From: a virus
Virus record (IMG/VR): IMGVR_UViG_3300021963_000051
Coordinates: 47,967 to 111,966 of that record
DNA: 64,000 bases
Direction: 5' to 3' (one strand)
Part shown: one piece after another, positions 57,943-64,000 of the stretch
Numbering within the stretch: position 1 is the stretch's first letter
Layout: every line of letters begins with the position of its first letter
The notes under the pieces: model-generated
The model's database searches: none
What the model was told of the DNA's origin: nothing
What the model saw: only the letters and a program-made list of their open reading frames with translations
Program-made: the position numbers and the translations under genes

Positions 57943-58962
57943 TTAGAAACGATGACGAATACCAACACCTGATACACGAGTATCTGCGAAAGCTGTATTA
58001 GTTCTATTAACACCATCATTGGTATAATTAGTGTCACGTACAGCAGCATAAACATCAGTACGTTTACTTAGGCTGTGGCTTAGACCGACTGCCCAACTTG
58101 CGGTTTCTGCTGACTTATTACCTATAAAGGCGTGATCATGTTTAGCATAACTTACCATAGCTGTGTTACCTTTACCTAAAGGCATAGCAGCACCAAGGCT
58201 CCAACCTTTATCCTCTTTGGTTACCGCATCGCTGTGTTCAACTTTATCCCATTGAGCATAGACTTTGGCAACCTTAAGATCATAACTACCACCAAGAATT
58301 AGAGCAGTCATGCTTGGCTTACCAGCACCTTGTTCTACATCTTGCCATGTGGCTGTAAGACCAATTGGGCCACTAAAATACATAGCGCCCACACTCTTAC
58401 CTGCCTGTTTGGTTCCAGTGGCATCATCTACAACGCCTGCTGAATATACACCAGTAAGAGATAATCCACCTGCTTTGGTTTTTACTAGAACACTGTTGTT
58501 CCAACCAGAATCAACACCGCCTGCGGCTAGGTTGAAATTGGTAACACCAAAACGTTGTGTGAATGTTGGTGAAAATACTGAACTATCACCGAAACTGTTA
58601 AATGCCACAGTAGAAATAAAGTATGGAGTGGTTACACGACCGACTTGTACTTCGCCTACTTTACTGCCCAATGATACATAGGCATTGCGAGCATAGAAAG
58701 CATCACCGTTAAACCGTCCTGTTGAGGCTGTGTCTGGACGTAGAAATGTTTCTAGAACCACGCTGGCCTGATATGCGCCAACTTGCTCAACACTCTTGAT
58801 ACCGATGTGGCTGGTACTCATACCACCTGCTGATACTTGATTAGTTGAGGTCTTTCCTGATGTATGACCGAAGTAAGCATCTGCCAAACCGTAAAGACTG
58901 GTTTGAGCAGCAGCAGTGGTTGTAAGACCGGCCAATAAAACAGCCAATAAAAGTTTTTTCAT
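57943..58962 (-). CDS. Gram-negative outer-membrane porin
   Basis: A full-length 339-residue porin. Signal peptide MKKLLLAVLLAGLTTTAAA is followed by QTSLYGLADAYFGH, the usual first strand (SxxLYGxxDA) of beta/gamma-proteobacterial trimeric porins. SAGGMSTSHIGIKSVEQVG and YARNAYVSLGSKVGEVQVGRVTTPYF match the second to fourth strands (S-R-L-G-x-(K/R)-x-x-E and (R)-x-AYVGL-x-G-x-x-G-x-x-x-x-GR). The C terminus GIRHRF ends in Phe, as needed for recognition by BamA. It could let small solutes in, replace a host receptor or block superinfection. Second gene of an operon with the upstream 301-residue protein. Confidence 0.9.
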   Translation of the reverse strand: MKKLLLAVLLAGLTTTAAAQTSLYGLADAYFGHTSGKTSTNQVSAGGMSTSHIGIKSVEQVGAYQASVVLETFLRPDTASTGRFNGDAFYARNAYVSLGSKVGEVQVGRVTTPYFISTVAFNSFGDSSVFSPTFTQRFGVTNFNLAAGGVDSGWNNSVLVKTKAGGLSLTGVYSAGVVDDATGTKQAGKSVGAMYFSGPIGLTATWQDVEQGAGKPSMTALILGGSYDLKVAKVYAQWDKVEHSDAVTKEDKGWSLGAAMPLGKGNTAMVSYAKHDHAFIGNKSAETASWAVGLSHSLSKRTDVYAAVRDTNYTNDGVNRTNTAFADTRVSGVGIRHRF

Positions 58963-58990
58963 GTTTAATTTCCTTATTAAAAAATGCTAA

Positions 58991-59896
58991 TTAACCGCCG
59001 TAATCTACAAATTCTAACCCTGAGTTTTTAATTCCTACAAAGTCAATTTGTGCCAACAGTTCTGGTCTACTAGCAGCAACCAACAGTACGTCGGCCTGTG
59101 AATATCCATGCTTTTCAATTGCTTCGATTACCATGTTGATTTCATCATAGGTGCCATCTTTACCAAAAGTATTTTTCCATACATGCTTGGCAAAAACAAC
59201 ATTAGACTTACCACCGGCATCAGCAAGATATTCATCGCTGGTTAAGATCTTGGCCGCAATCTCTTTGATACTCCAACCTAGATCTTCTCTAAGATACATA
59301 CCAGCACCTATGTATTCTGGTGTGATATCATCCTCTCCTACAGCAGCAGCCATTAATGCTAGAATTTTGCCTAGGTCTGTATCCTTGGTTACATCAAAGG
59401 CCAAACTTTTGTCATCAAAGACTACACGCTCATGATCATTCAAAGTGAATGTAATATTACTAACCAAATCGCTGGTTGCGATTATATCACCGTCTAGATA
59501 TGACAATGTATAATCATCACTTTTGCCGTAAAATTTATAAGAGTCAATACCCGCTGTACCATCTACATCGATTAATACATCTACAACTCCATCTCCTTTA
59601 CGACCAGTGCCTACAGTTCCAAACGTAGCAATTTTACCACCTAGACCAACTGTGCCAACTGTGACAATTAGATTGTTGTCAGGTGAGACTCCGCCTAGAT
59701 TGGTTCCTGAAACAGTGACAGTGTCACCTGCTACATATCCAGTACCTGCCTTGTCTAAGGCCACTGAATATTGACCGTTGGTTTTTACCACATCAAATTC
59801 AGCACCACTACCTGAACCACCGCTGCCAATTACCCCAGTTACATTTTGATAAGTAGCGTCTACTACTTTGTCTGTAATCCTAATTCTTGTTGTCAT
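58991..59896 (-). CDS. Secreted/structural protein with DUF4214-like C-terminal region, 301 aa
   Basis: ATG at 59896 is chosen because AAGGA precedes it; an upstream in-frame start has none. Residues 1-75 (including GSGGSGSGAEFDVVKTNGQYSV and AGTGYVAGDTVTVSGTNLGG) are a module frequent in fibre and structural proteins of marine T4-like phages. The last 140 residues, from AFDVTKDTDLGKILALMAAAVG to AIEKHGYSQADVLLVAASRPELLAQI, show the helical DUF4214/S-layer type layout. No signal peptide. Driven by a sigma70-type promoter and followed by the porin 28 bp later, so probably early and cell-surface related rather than a virion protein. Confidence 0.55.
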   Translation of the reverse strand: MTTRIRITDKVVDATYQNVTGVIGSGGSGSGAEFDVVKTNGQYSVALDKAGTGYVAGDTVTVSGTNLGGVSPDNNLIVTVGTVGLGGKIATFGTVGTGRKGDGVVDVLIDVDGTAGIDSYKFYGKSDDYTLSYLDGDIIATSDLVSNITFTLNDHERVVFDDKSLAFDVTKDTDLGKILALMAAAVGEDDITPEYIGAGMYLREDLGWSIKEIAAKILTSDEYLADAGGKSNVVFAKHVWKNTFGKDGTYDEINMVIEAIEKHGYSQADVLLVAASRPELLAQIDFVGIKNSGLEFVDYGG

Positions 59897-59931
59897 ATAA
59901 ATCCTTATGTAAAAAAACTCTGTGTAAGTAT

Positions 59932-59960
59932 TATATAGCACACATAGAAGATAATGTCAA
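59932..59960 (-). promoter_or_regulatory. Sigma70-type promoter of the DUF4214-like/porin operon
   Basis: On the minus strand TTGACA (59960-59955), 17 bp and TATATA (59937-59932) with the start of transcription expected near 59925, about 29 nt before the ATG. Confidence 0.65.
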
Positions 59961-59995
59961 AATAATGGCAGAAAATATAGGGAATTTTGGTATAT

Positions 59996-60640
59996 CTAAT
60001 GAGCCATTAGGCGATCTACAAAGCTCAATAACAGTTTATGATGTTGGTATTCATGCCAATATGGCTGAAGATAGGCCTTGTCATACCAATAACTGTCACT
60101 CTCAGGATGAGGGCCGATTAGACCAATTCGTCCCTGTATGATAGCAGCAGCATCACCATTTGAATACTTGGCAATTACTTCATAGGTTTTGCCATCACCT
60201 ACTAGACTACAGCCATCATAGAAAAACATGTCGTAATACTGTCCCTGCCAGTTAATTGTTGTAACTGTAGCGAAACTTCTTCTAATATCACTTTTCCTAC
60301 GCTTTATATACTGTAAAGTTTGTATATTGGGACAGATATTGAAATAGTGTGGACCTGCCCAGTAAGCACCCATACAGATGCCTAAATACCGTTTACGTTT
60401 GTCTACTTGATTTCTGATTATGTCTGCTCTTGAACCTATTATCCTATGCCAACTGTTGCTGTCTCCTATCCCACCTGGAAAGGCTATAAGGTCACATTTG
60501 TTAAATCTTGTGTCGGAAATTTCACTGTTACCAAAAAAGTCTATTTCATACTTAGGGCTGAGACTTTTCAATATGCCATGAGCACTTTGAACACTACATT
60601 CGGGATGATGAATGAATATTGCTACACGGGGTTTTTTCAC
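59996..60640 (-). CDS. Class I glutamine amidotransferase-like protein
   Basis: GTG start at 60640, 5 nt after a late box. The 214-residue protein has the triad-type GATase layout: nucleophile elbow YLGICMGAYWAG with Cys89, oxyanion-region AFPGGIGDSNSW (residues 53-64), and a His178 in IGPHPES (with Glu180). The fold is that of biotin-protein-ligase N-terminal or DJ-1/PfpI-like proteins. It may act as an amidase or deamidase in host takeover, or as a nucleotide or cofactor modifying enzyme. No partner synthetase domain is present. Confidence 0.72.
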   Translation of the reverse strand: MKKPRVAIFIHHPECSVQSAHGILKSLSPKYEIDFFGNSEISDTRFNKCDLIAFPGGIGDSNSWHRIIGSRADIIRNQVDKRKRYLGICMGAYWAGPHYFNICPNIQTLQYIKRRKSDIRRSFATVTTINWQGQYYDMFFYDGCSLVGDGKTYEVIAKYSNGDAAAIIQGRIGLIGPHPESDSYWYDKAYLQPYWHEYQHHKLLLSFVDRLMAH

Positions 60641-60645
60641 ATGAA

Positions 60646-60653
60646 TATTTATG
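60646..60653 (-). promoter_or_regulatory. T4-type late promoter box, 5 nt before GTG start
   Basis: On the minus strand CATAAATA, then TTCAT and GTG (start of the amidotransferase-like gene). Located directly beyond the tmRNA. Confidence 0.6.
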
Positions 60654-60654
60654 A

Positions 60655-60677
60655 AAGCAGGGTCCTAAGACCCTGCT
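60655..60677 (-). terminator. Hairpin at the 3' end of the tmRNA gene
   Basis: AGCAGGGTC/GACCCTGCT form a 9-bp stem with a short loop. Only three T follow on the minus strand, so it may be a weak terminator or a 3' processing hairpin of the coding RNA. Confidence 0.55.
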
Positions 60678-60722
60678 GTTAGTTTCTGTTGCCAGGTATA
60701 ACTACCCCTGCATACCTGTTGA

Positions 60723-60755
60723 TCAGGCTGCTAGAGCGTAAACTTCATCGTTTGC
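60723..60755 (-). other. tmRNA tag-peptide reading frame
   Basis: The resume codon GCA at 60755-60753 starts a frame of ten residues, A-N-D-E-V-Y-A-L-A-A, then TGA. It differs from the E. coli tag (ANDENYALAA) at one position, N5 to V. The sequence upstream of the resume codon (CAAATAGAC) keeps the conserved UAG context. ALAA at the end is the signal for ClpXP and ClpAP. Confidence 0.92.
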
Positions 60756-60943
60756 GTCTATTTGGTTTTGCTAGCTTTAGGAGCTTCGCCTTGCCTGTTG
60801 TCCATATCCGTACTCTTTGCCTCGTCGAAACCATGATCAGGCCCATCAACAGGAGACTGTAATTTCATGCTTTCTGGTACTGGTCCAATACCAACTAGCC
60901 TATCCCATTCTCTTTGAGTATACTTCAACATATAATCTCCTCT

Positions 60944-61115
60944 TGGTGGACCTGCCGGGATTCGAACCCGGGTCCGCGACATGTTTCCTTCAACTTCATA
61001 CAACAATACATGATCATTTTAGCAGACTCCATAGGGCGTGTGGGTCCTCTGCTGAGACTATGAGTCTTTCACTCATACAGGTTAAGCTATGCTTCCTTAC
61101 CCCTACTAGATAATT
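60944..61115 (-). other. tmRNA acceptor piece
   Basis: Ends with T arm and CCA at 60944. It contains further self-complementary stretches typical of tmRNA pseudoknots (for example GAGTGAAAGACTC, and GCAGAGGACC with its partner). The upstream end is estimated from the promoter position. Confidence 0.8.
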
Positions 61116-61138
61116 TATTTAATCATTGCTCTCTAGCA

Positions 61139-61167
61139 AGTATAATTATATACTACTAACTTGTCAA
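61139..61167 (-). promoter_or_regulatory. Consensus sigma70 promoter of the tmRNA gene
   Basis: On the minus strand TTGACA (61167-61162), 17-bp spacer and TATACT (61144-61139). The start of transcription would be near 61132. On the plus strand TTGCTC (61126-61131), 17 bp and TATACT (61149-61154) may form an overlapping divergent promoter for the gene at 61184. Confidence 0.75.
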
Positions 61168-61183
61168 CCGAATTGAGAAAAAC

Positions 61184-61588
61184 ATGCAAGAAACACTGAG
61201 CCAATTAGAAGACTTTGTCAAAAACTGTTGTCAACACAGACCCAACGGCGCTAGATTTGTGTTCCTGGGCCTAGATCCCAGTGAACTAGACAGCATAGAA
61301 GAACTTAATAAAAAATACGAGGTTGAATATTATGACCAATATTTTGCTCGTAATCTTAGTGCTACCTATCTAGATCACAGCCTAGACTTGGTCTACATAC
61401 ACAGAATAGATCACAGTAGAGATCCAATTGAAGCCATTTATCAATGGGGTTCTAAACTCAAAGGTGGTGGCGCAATCGCAGGATGGGGCTATAATGATCG
61501 AACTATCAAAGCCAGTCTGCTGAGAATTATAGGTGATTGCCCCAGTCGTTGGCCCGACATTTGGGCTTTGCCCATTGTGGTTCCCTAG
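61184..61588 (+). CDS. Truncated class I methyltransferase-like protein, 134 aa
   Basis: The protein looks like the C-terminal half of a Rossmann methyltransferase (Methyltransf_24 type): VEYYDQYFARNLS, then SLDLVYIHRIDHSRDPIEAIYQWGSKLKGGGAIAGWGYND, where D-L-V-x-I-x-(x)-x-H-S and GG-x-I-AG are the motif III-IV region. The SAM-binding GxGxG of motif I is missing. It opens a cassette with higher G+C content than the rest of the window. An unusual plus-strand single gene converging with the minus-strand cassette by a 4-bp overlap. Could still bind a sugar substrate or be non-functional. Confidence 0.55.
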   Translation: MQETLSQLEDFVKNCCQHRPNGARFVFLGLDPSELDSIEELNKKYEVEYYDQYFARNLSATYLDHSLDLVYIHRIDHSRDPIEAIYQWGSKLKGGGAIAGWGYNDRTIKASLLRIIGDCPSRWPDIWALPIVVP

Positions 61589-62103
61589 ACGACCCTGTGA
61601 ATACGCTGCTCTGGATTTTGAAATTCAAACTCTAGAACATATCTGGCCTGTCTAGCTGCTCTATTGGGCAATTCTAGAAAATAGGTCATGCCCTGAGCTA
61701 GTTCAACCACACGCCCTGGTCTATATATGACCGCACCCTGAGCTTCTAGCCCTTGACTGTCTAAGATGATTAGGTGCCCGCCCCATTCTATGGGCCACTC
61801 TAGATTGGCCATATAGATCATGACAGTGAACTGACTTTTTATCACTGAAGGTCTGGTCAAATCTCCGGCTGTTTGACAGCGAACTCTAGTGGATACCAAG
61901 GTCTTGCCCACTATACTGTTCATGATTTCTGGACTGGATCTGTCACTGATCATGCCTAGGTTGGCCAGATCAAAACTGTAATAGGTACTGATCATAGATC
62001 CTTCACTGGGCCTAAATAGACTGGTGGATATGATCTGATAAAAATGCTGTCTATTCTCTAGATCATAACAGTGATCATAGACTCGAATACTGTTGTCATT
62101 CAT
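61585..62103 (-). CDS. Degenerate 2OG-Fe(II)-oxygenase-like protein, 172 aa
   Basis: The C-terminal 80 residues have the double-stranded beta-helix layout of prolyl-hydroxylase-type enzymes: MIYMANLEWPIEWGGHLIILD (like the YLN-x-x-W-x-x-x-x-GG-x-L segment), then VIYRPGRVVELAQGMTYFLE. The expected H-x-D pair and distal His are not visible where the fold would need them, so the protein is probably catalytically dead or has a changed site. It lies last in the minus-strand cassette. Related to the better preserved gene at 62428-63045. Confidence in fold is moderate. Confidence 0.45.
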   Translation of the reverse strand: MNDNSIRVYDHCYDLENRQHFYQIISTSLFRPSEGSMISTYYSFDLANLGMISDRSSPEIMNSIVGKTLVSTRVRCQTAGDLTRPSVIKSQFTVMIYMANLEWPIEWGGHLIILDSQGLEAQGAVIYRPGRVVELAQGMTYFLELPNRAARQARYVLEFEFQNPEQRIHRVV

Positions 62104-62123
62104 GATCTATGCTACTACAGAAA

Positions 62124-62399
62124 TCACGTACAGTCACTGAATTTGAGCAAAAACAAAGTGGTGTACTGCTGTGACCTAAAATTTACTAGGCATTGATCAG
62201 CATCTATACCCATGTTGAATGTGGTCAATCCCCAGGTCCAATCTACCCATCTACGCCCAATGTACTGAATCAACCAAGAATCTACTAAAGCCACACTGGC
62301 TTCCCAATCCTGATTGCCATTATAGATCACTCTAGGCCAGGGCGCATGAGCATGATAGGGCAACTCAGGAAATCTATCCCATAACATTCTATGAACCAT
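62124..62399 (-). CDS. Hypothetical protein, 91 aa
   Basis: A small Trp-rich protein (eight Trp in 91 residues) of unknown family, starting MVHRMLWDRFPELPYHAHAPWPR. G+C content and codon use match the rest of this cassette. It ends 20 bp before the next minus-strand gene. It may be a fragment of a larger enzyme, because its length is short and it lacks a clear domain, but I see no frame in which it joins its neighbours. Confidence 0.45.
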   Translation of the reverse strand: MVHRMLWDRFPELPYHAHAPWPRVIYNGNQDWEASVALVDSWLIQYIGRRWVDWTWGLTTFNMGIDADQCLVNFRSQQYTTLFLLKFSDCT

Positions 62400-62427
62400 G
62401 ATAGAGTATTTACATACTCTGAGTTCA

Positions 62428-63045
62428 TTATTCCATGTAGAAATTTACCATGGTCACACGCTGATGTTGAAAATATCTTGGATCATGATCCATGCCATGT
62501 AGCAGCCTACCATCAAATAATACCATGCGATTGGGCTGACCCTGAAACTGATGAACCAAGTCATAGTACCGTTGGGGACGCCACGGATCCACGTGCTCTG
62601 CTATACCATCTATGACATTGGGATCTGGTGCTAGCTCAGTATAGACATTGGTTCTATCCATGTCCCAGTAGATTATGGCTGTATAACCTGGGTCTCTATG
62701 TGGCCACCAATAGTGATTCTGTGCTCGTGAGTTGTATTCAGTGTTGACCAATCTGGTCACATTACTGACAAATGTATGAGGCTCAACAGGTGCCTGTCCA
62801 CACAGTGAATAAATCAGTCTATCCAGTTCTTCTAGTCGTGGCACTGAAATCTTATGCCTGCGATCTATGAAATCACGACCATTGCGGCTACCTGGTTGCT
62901 GACCCAGATGTAGCCCATTGGTTGACTGCTGAGCTATCCATGCCCATATACGACCAGGGTGATTGAACACTGCGTCTACTTCCCAGGCATCTGTACCTAG
63001 TAGGCTTATTTCACGAGTTTTTCTACGGGGATTGACAAACCACAT
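62428..63045 (-). CDS. 2OG-Fe(II) oxygenase-like protein (DUF6445-type), 205 aa
   Basis: The iron-binding triad is visible: His116 and Asp118 in WPHRDPGYTAIIYW, and His183 in VLFDGRLLHGMDH, with Arg196 in QRVTMVNFY as the 2-oxoglutarate anchor. This layout is that of DUF6445/prolyl-hydroxylase-like phage and bacterial proteins. The N-terminal 90 residues are a separate alpha/beta region (PRRKTREISLLGTDAWEVDAVF). It probably hydroxylates a protein or sugar-linked substrate. It belongs to the same minus-strand cassette as the GT92-like gene. Confidence 0.7.
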   Translation of the reverse strand: MWFVNPRRKTREISLLGTDAWEVDAVFNHPGRIWAWIAQQSTNGLHLGQQPGSRNGRDFIDRRHKISVPRLEELDRLIYSLCGQAPVEPHTFVSNVTRLVNTEYNSRAQNHYWWPHRDPGYTAIIYWDMDRTNVYTELAPDPNVIDGIAEHVDPWRPQRYYDLVHQFQGQPNRMVLFDGRLLHGMDHDPRYFQHQRVTMVNFYME

Positions 63046-63063
63046 ACGACCTCCACTGCCTAT

Positions 63064-63879
63064 TTAGCCCTTATACCATCGCTGGGGCATGAATTCTAGA
63101 CTGTGATCTAGCACTTCATTGCGATCATACTGATCAAACCATGCCTTAGTCCTAGTTTCCGCCTGATATCTGTCAATGGCCTCATGATGCTGCTTGTAAT
63201 CGACAAAATACTGATAACTCTGTGTGGCATAGTGGTTGATTCGAGCCAAACTGTGATCTGCAGGCCACGGTGACTGTATCCAACCCTCAGCGGACCACTG
63301 AGCCTGCTCTATGGGCCTGGACTGTAGATCCCAGGTTTGATTTAAGGTGTGAAACCAATGACTGCTGAGACTGACCCTGAACCCAGACCACTGCCGCCCT
63401 CTGACTAGACACTTGAACTGTCGATTTATGGCATGATCTAGATTGGCTCTACGACGAAAATTTTCAGTGATCATGCCCCGGGGCTCACGAGTATGATGAC
63501 TGCTGCCAAATACAGACCAATAGACAGCTAGAGCTGTGGCCCTGTGATAGCCCGCATCATTGACTAGTTCTAGTAGATCACCCCCACCTTCACGAAATAG
63601 AAACTCATCCCCATCTATAAAGGCACACCAGTCAAATTCATGACCATGGTTTTGGTAACAGTGCTGGTAACTGACTAACTGCGGCACTATGATGCCCTGA
63701 TCTAGACGATATACGACTAGATCATAGACCTTGCCCAAGTCACTGACTAGATCAATACTGAGCTGATCAGCTCGATCTAGATAGAGATAAAACCTGGATA
63801 CACCTTGGTACTGGTGAAAGGCTAACCACTCATGAATCCAGGGTTCTCTGAATCGCTGAACACTACAGACAGCTAACAT
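63064..63879 (-). CDS. GT92/DUF23-like glycosyltransferase, 271 aa
   Basis: The start LAVCSVQRFREPWIHEWLAFHQYQGVSRFYLYLD is the usual first unit of DUF23/GT92 proteins (KNE-x-x-(Y/I)-(L/I)-x-EWL-x-(Y/F)H-x-x-G-(V/x)-x-x-(F/I)-x-(L/I)-YD), and WCAFIDGDEFLF (84-95) carries the D-x-D-(E) donor site (Asp89, Asp91, Glu92). A final basic-aromatic region closes the domain. Such enzymes add hexoses to glycans. The gene is the first of the minus-strand cassette. No membrane anchor is present. Its cassette-mates suggest glycan or glycoprotein modification. Confidence 0.75.
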   Translation of the reverse strand: MLAVCSVQRFREPWIHEWLAFHQYQGVSRFYLYLDRADQLSIDLVSDLGKVYDLVVYRLDQGIIVPQLVSYQHCYQNHGHEFDWCAFIDGDEFLFREGGGDLLELVNDAGYHRATALAVYWSVFGSSHHTREPRGMITENFRRRANLDHAINRQFKCLVRGRQWSGFRVSLSSHWFHTLNQTWDLQSRPIEQAQWSAEGWIQSPWPADHSLARINHYATQSYQYFVDYKQHHEAIDRYQAETRTKAWFDQYDRNEVLDHSLEFMPQRWYKG

Positions 63880-63931
63880 CGCGCGAAGCGCCTAAACGGA
63901 AAATTTTTTTCATACACTTTAACTACCTACT

Positions 63932-64000
63932 TTATTTACCCGCTCGACCAATTAAAAACAAACTGAACACGATGATGACCCAAAATGCCCATGCTCCCCA
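63932..64000 (-). CDS. C-terminal end of a membrane protein (cut by window edge)
   Basis: On the minus strand an open frame enters from the right edge and stops at 63932. Its 22 residues contain a hydrophobic segment (AFWVIIVFSLFLIG) followed by RAGK, typical of a C-terminal transmembrane helix with positive-inside end. Only this end is visible. It lies about 50 bp before the GT92-like start. Confidence 0.4.
   Translation of the reverse strand, partial: WGAWAFWVIIVFSLFLIGRAGK

Larger units (their letters stand above)
60680..61115 (-). ncRNA. ssrA: Circularly permuted (two-piece) tmRNA gene
   Basis: On the minus strand the order is acceptor piece, a 99-nt intervening segment, then coding piece. 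The acceptor piece ends in GGTTCGAATCCCGGCAGGTCCACCA-type sequence at 60944 (T arm and CCA). The coding piece begins at 60844 with GGGCCTG, and its first 7 bases pair with CAGGTCC of the acceptor end, including the G3-U70 wobble that marks alanine identity. GATCATGGTTTCGAC follows as in tmRNA 5' ends. The tag frame reads ANDEVYALAA-stop. Separate order of pieces is known for alphaproteobacteria, some cyanobacteria and some betaproteobacteria. Exact 5' and 3' ends of pieces other than CCA and GGGCC are approximate. A sigma70-type promoter lies upstream. Confidence 0.9.

Noticed and set aside
58310-58681. 123-codon plus-strand frame inside the porin gene
   Set aside because: It is antisense to a well-supported porin with no RBS and no recognisable protein features.
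60944-60985. Possible tRNA because of the GGTTCGAATCCC T arm and CCA
   Set aside because: No anticodon arm or D arm fits upstream; the acceptor stem pairs with a downstream segment and a tag frame is present, so it is tmRNA.
60758-61006. 82-codon minus-strand frame starting in the tmRNA region
   Set aside because: It runs through the T arm, CCA end and coding piece of the permuted tmRNA; only the shorter internal frame with its own RBS is kept as an observation.

Overview
The window is a 64 kb piece of a large, AT-rich T4-like (Straboviridae/Kyanoviridae-type) myovirus genome. It carries the T4 core set for heads (gp21, gp22, gp23, gp4), DNA packaging (gp16, gp17), tail and neck (gp13, gp14-like, gp15, gp18, gp19) and replication/recombination (gp32, UvsX, UvsW, gp62-like, gp61, gp41, dNMP kinase gp1). 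The gene set and protein style resemble marine and freshwater T4-like phages rather than coliphage T4, and the gene order is scrambled relative to both. A betaproteobacterial host is suggested by a signal-peptide-bearing porin of the beta/gamma-proteobacterial trimeric type ending in Phe, and by a permuted tmRNA with an E. coli-like ANDEVYALAA tag. This host call is inference.

Layout. 1-2.7 kb: prohead protease, scaffold, major capsid. 2.8-24.2 kb: a long run of structural and tail-fibre genes, including a 2352-residue protein with seven copies of a Cys-Arg-Asp motif and five proteins that share a 'GALQV-GGVGIG-LYVGG' repeat. 24.2-28.3 kb: glycosyltransferase, then on the minus strand a Nudix hydrolase, gp15 and a gp14-like neck protein. 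28.3-37.8 kb: gp13, dNMP kinase, HNH protein, sheath, tube, tube-like protein, gp4, gp16, a likely internal head protein with a capsid-targeting sequence, and an acidic protein. 37.9-42.4 kb: large terminase, a 707-residue unknown and an FkbM-like protein. 42.5-56.3 kb: replication and recombination genes, interrupted by a cupin/heptose-adenylyltransferase/heptose-kinase sugar cassette and a 193-residue miniature of the bacterial replicase DnaE. 56.3-61.2 kb: accessory genes of bacterial type (YqgE/AlgH, nucleotidyltransferase, a tiny secreted Lys/Glu protein, DUF454 membrane protein, porin, glutamine-amidotransferase-like protein) and a circularly permuted two-piece tmRNA gene. 61.2-64 kb: a cassette of visibly higher GC content with methyltransferase, 2OG-Fe(II) oxygenase and GT92-type glycosyltransferase relatives, mostly on the minus strand.

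Regulation can be read at two levels. Sigma70-type promoters (TTGACA or close, 17 bp, TATAAT-like) precede dNMP kinase, the FkbM-like gene, mini-DnaE, the DUF4214-like/porin operon and the tmRNA, which suggests transcription by host holoenzyme. T4-type late boxes (NNTAAATA, no -35) precede the structural genes. At ten places the box ends only 5-7 nt before the start codon, which predicts leaderless or almost leaderless late mRNAs.

The most noteworthy items are the permuted tmRNA, the phage-borne porin with its own host-type promoter, the mini-DnaE that keeps all three palm aspartates, the start-codon-abutting late promoters, and the split HldE-like heptose pathway.
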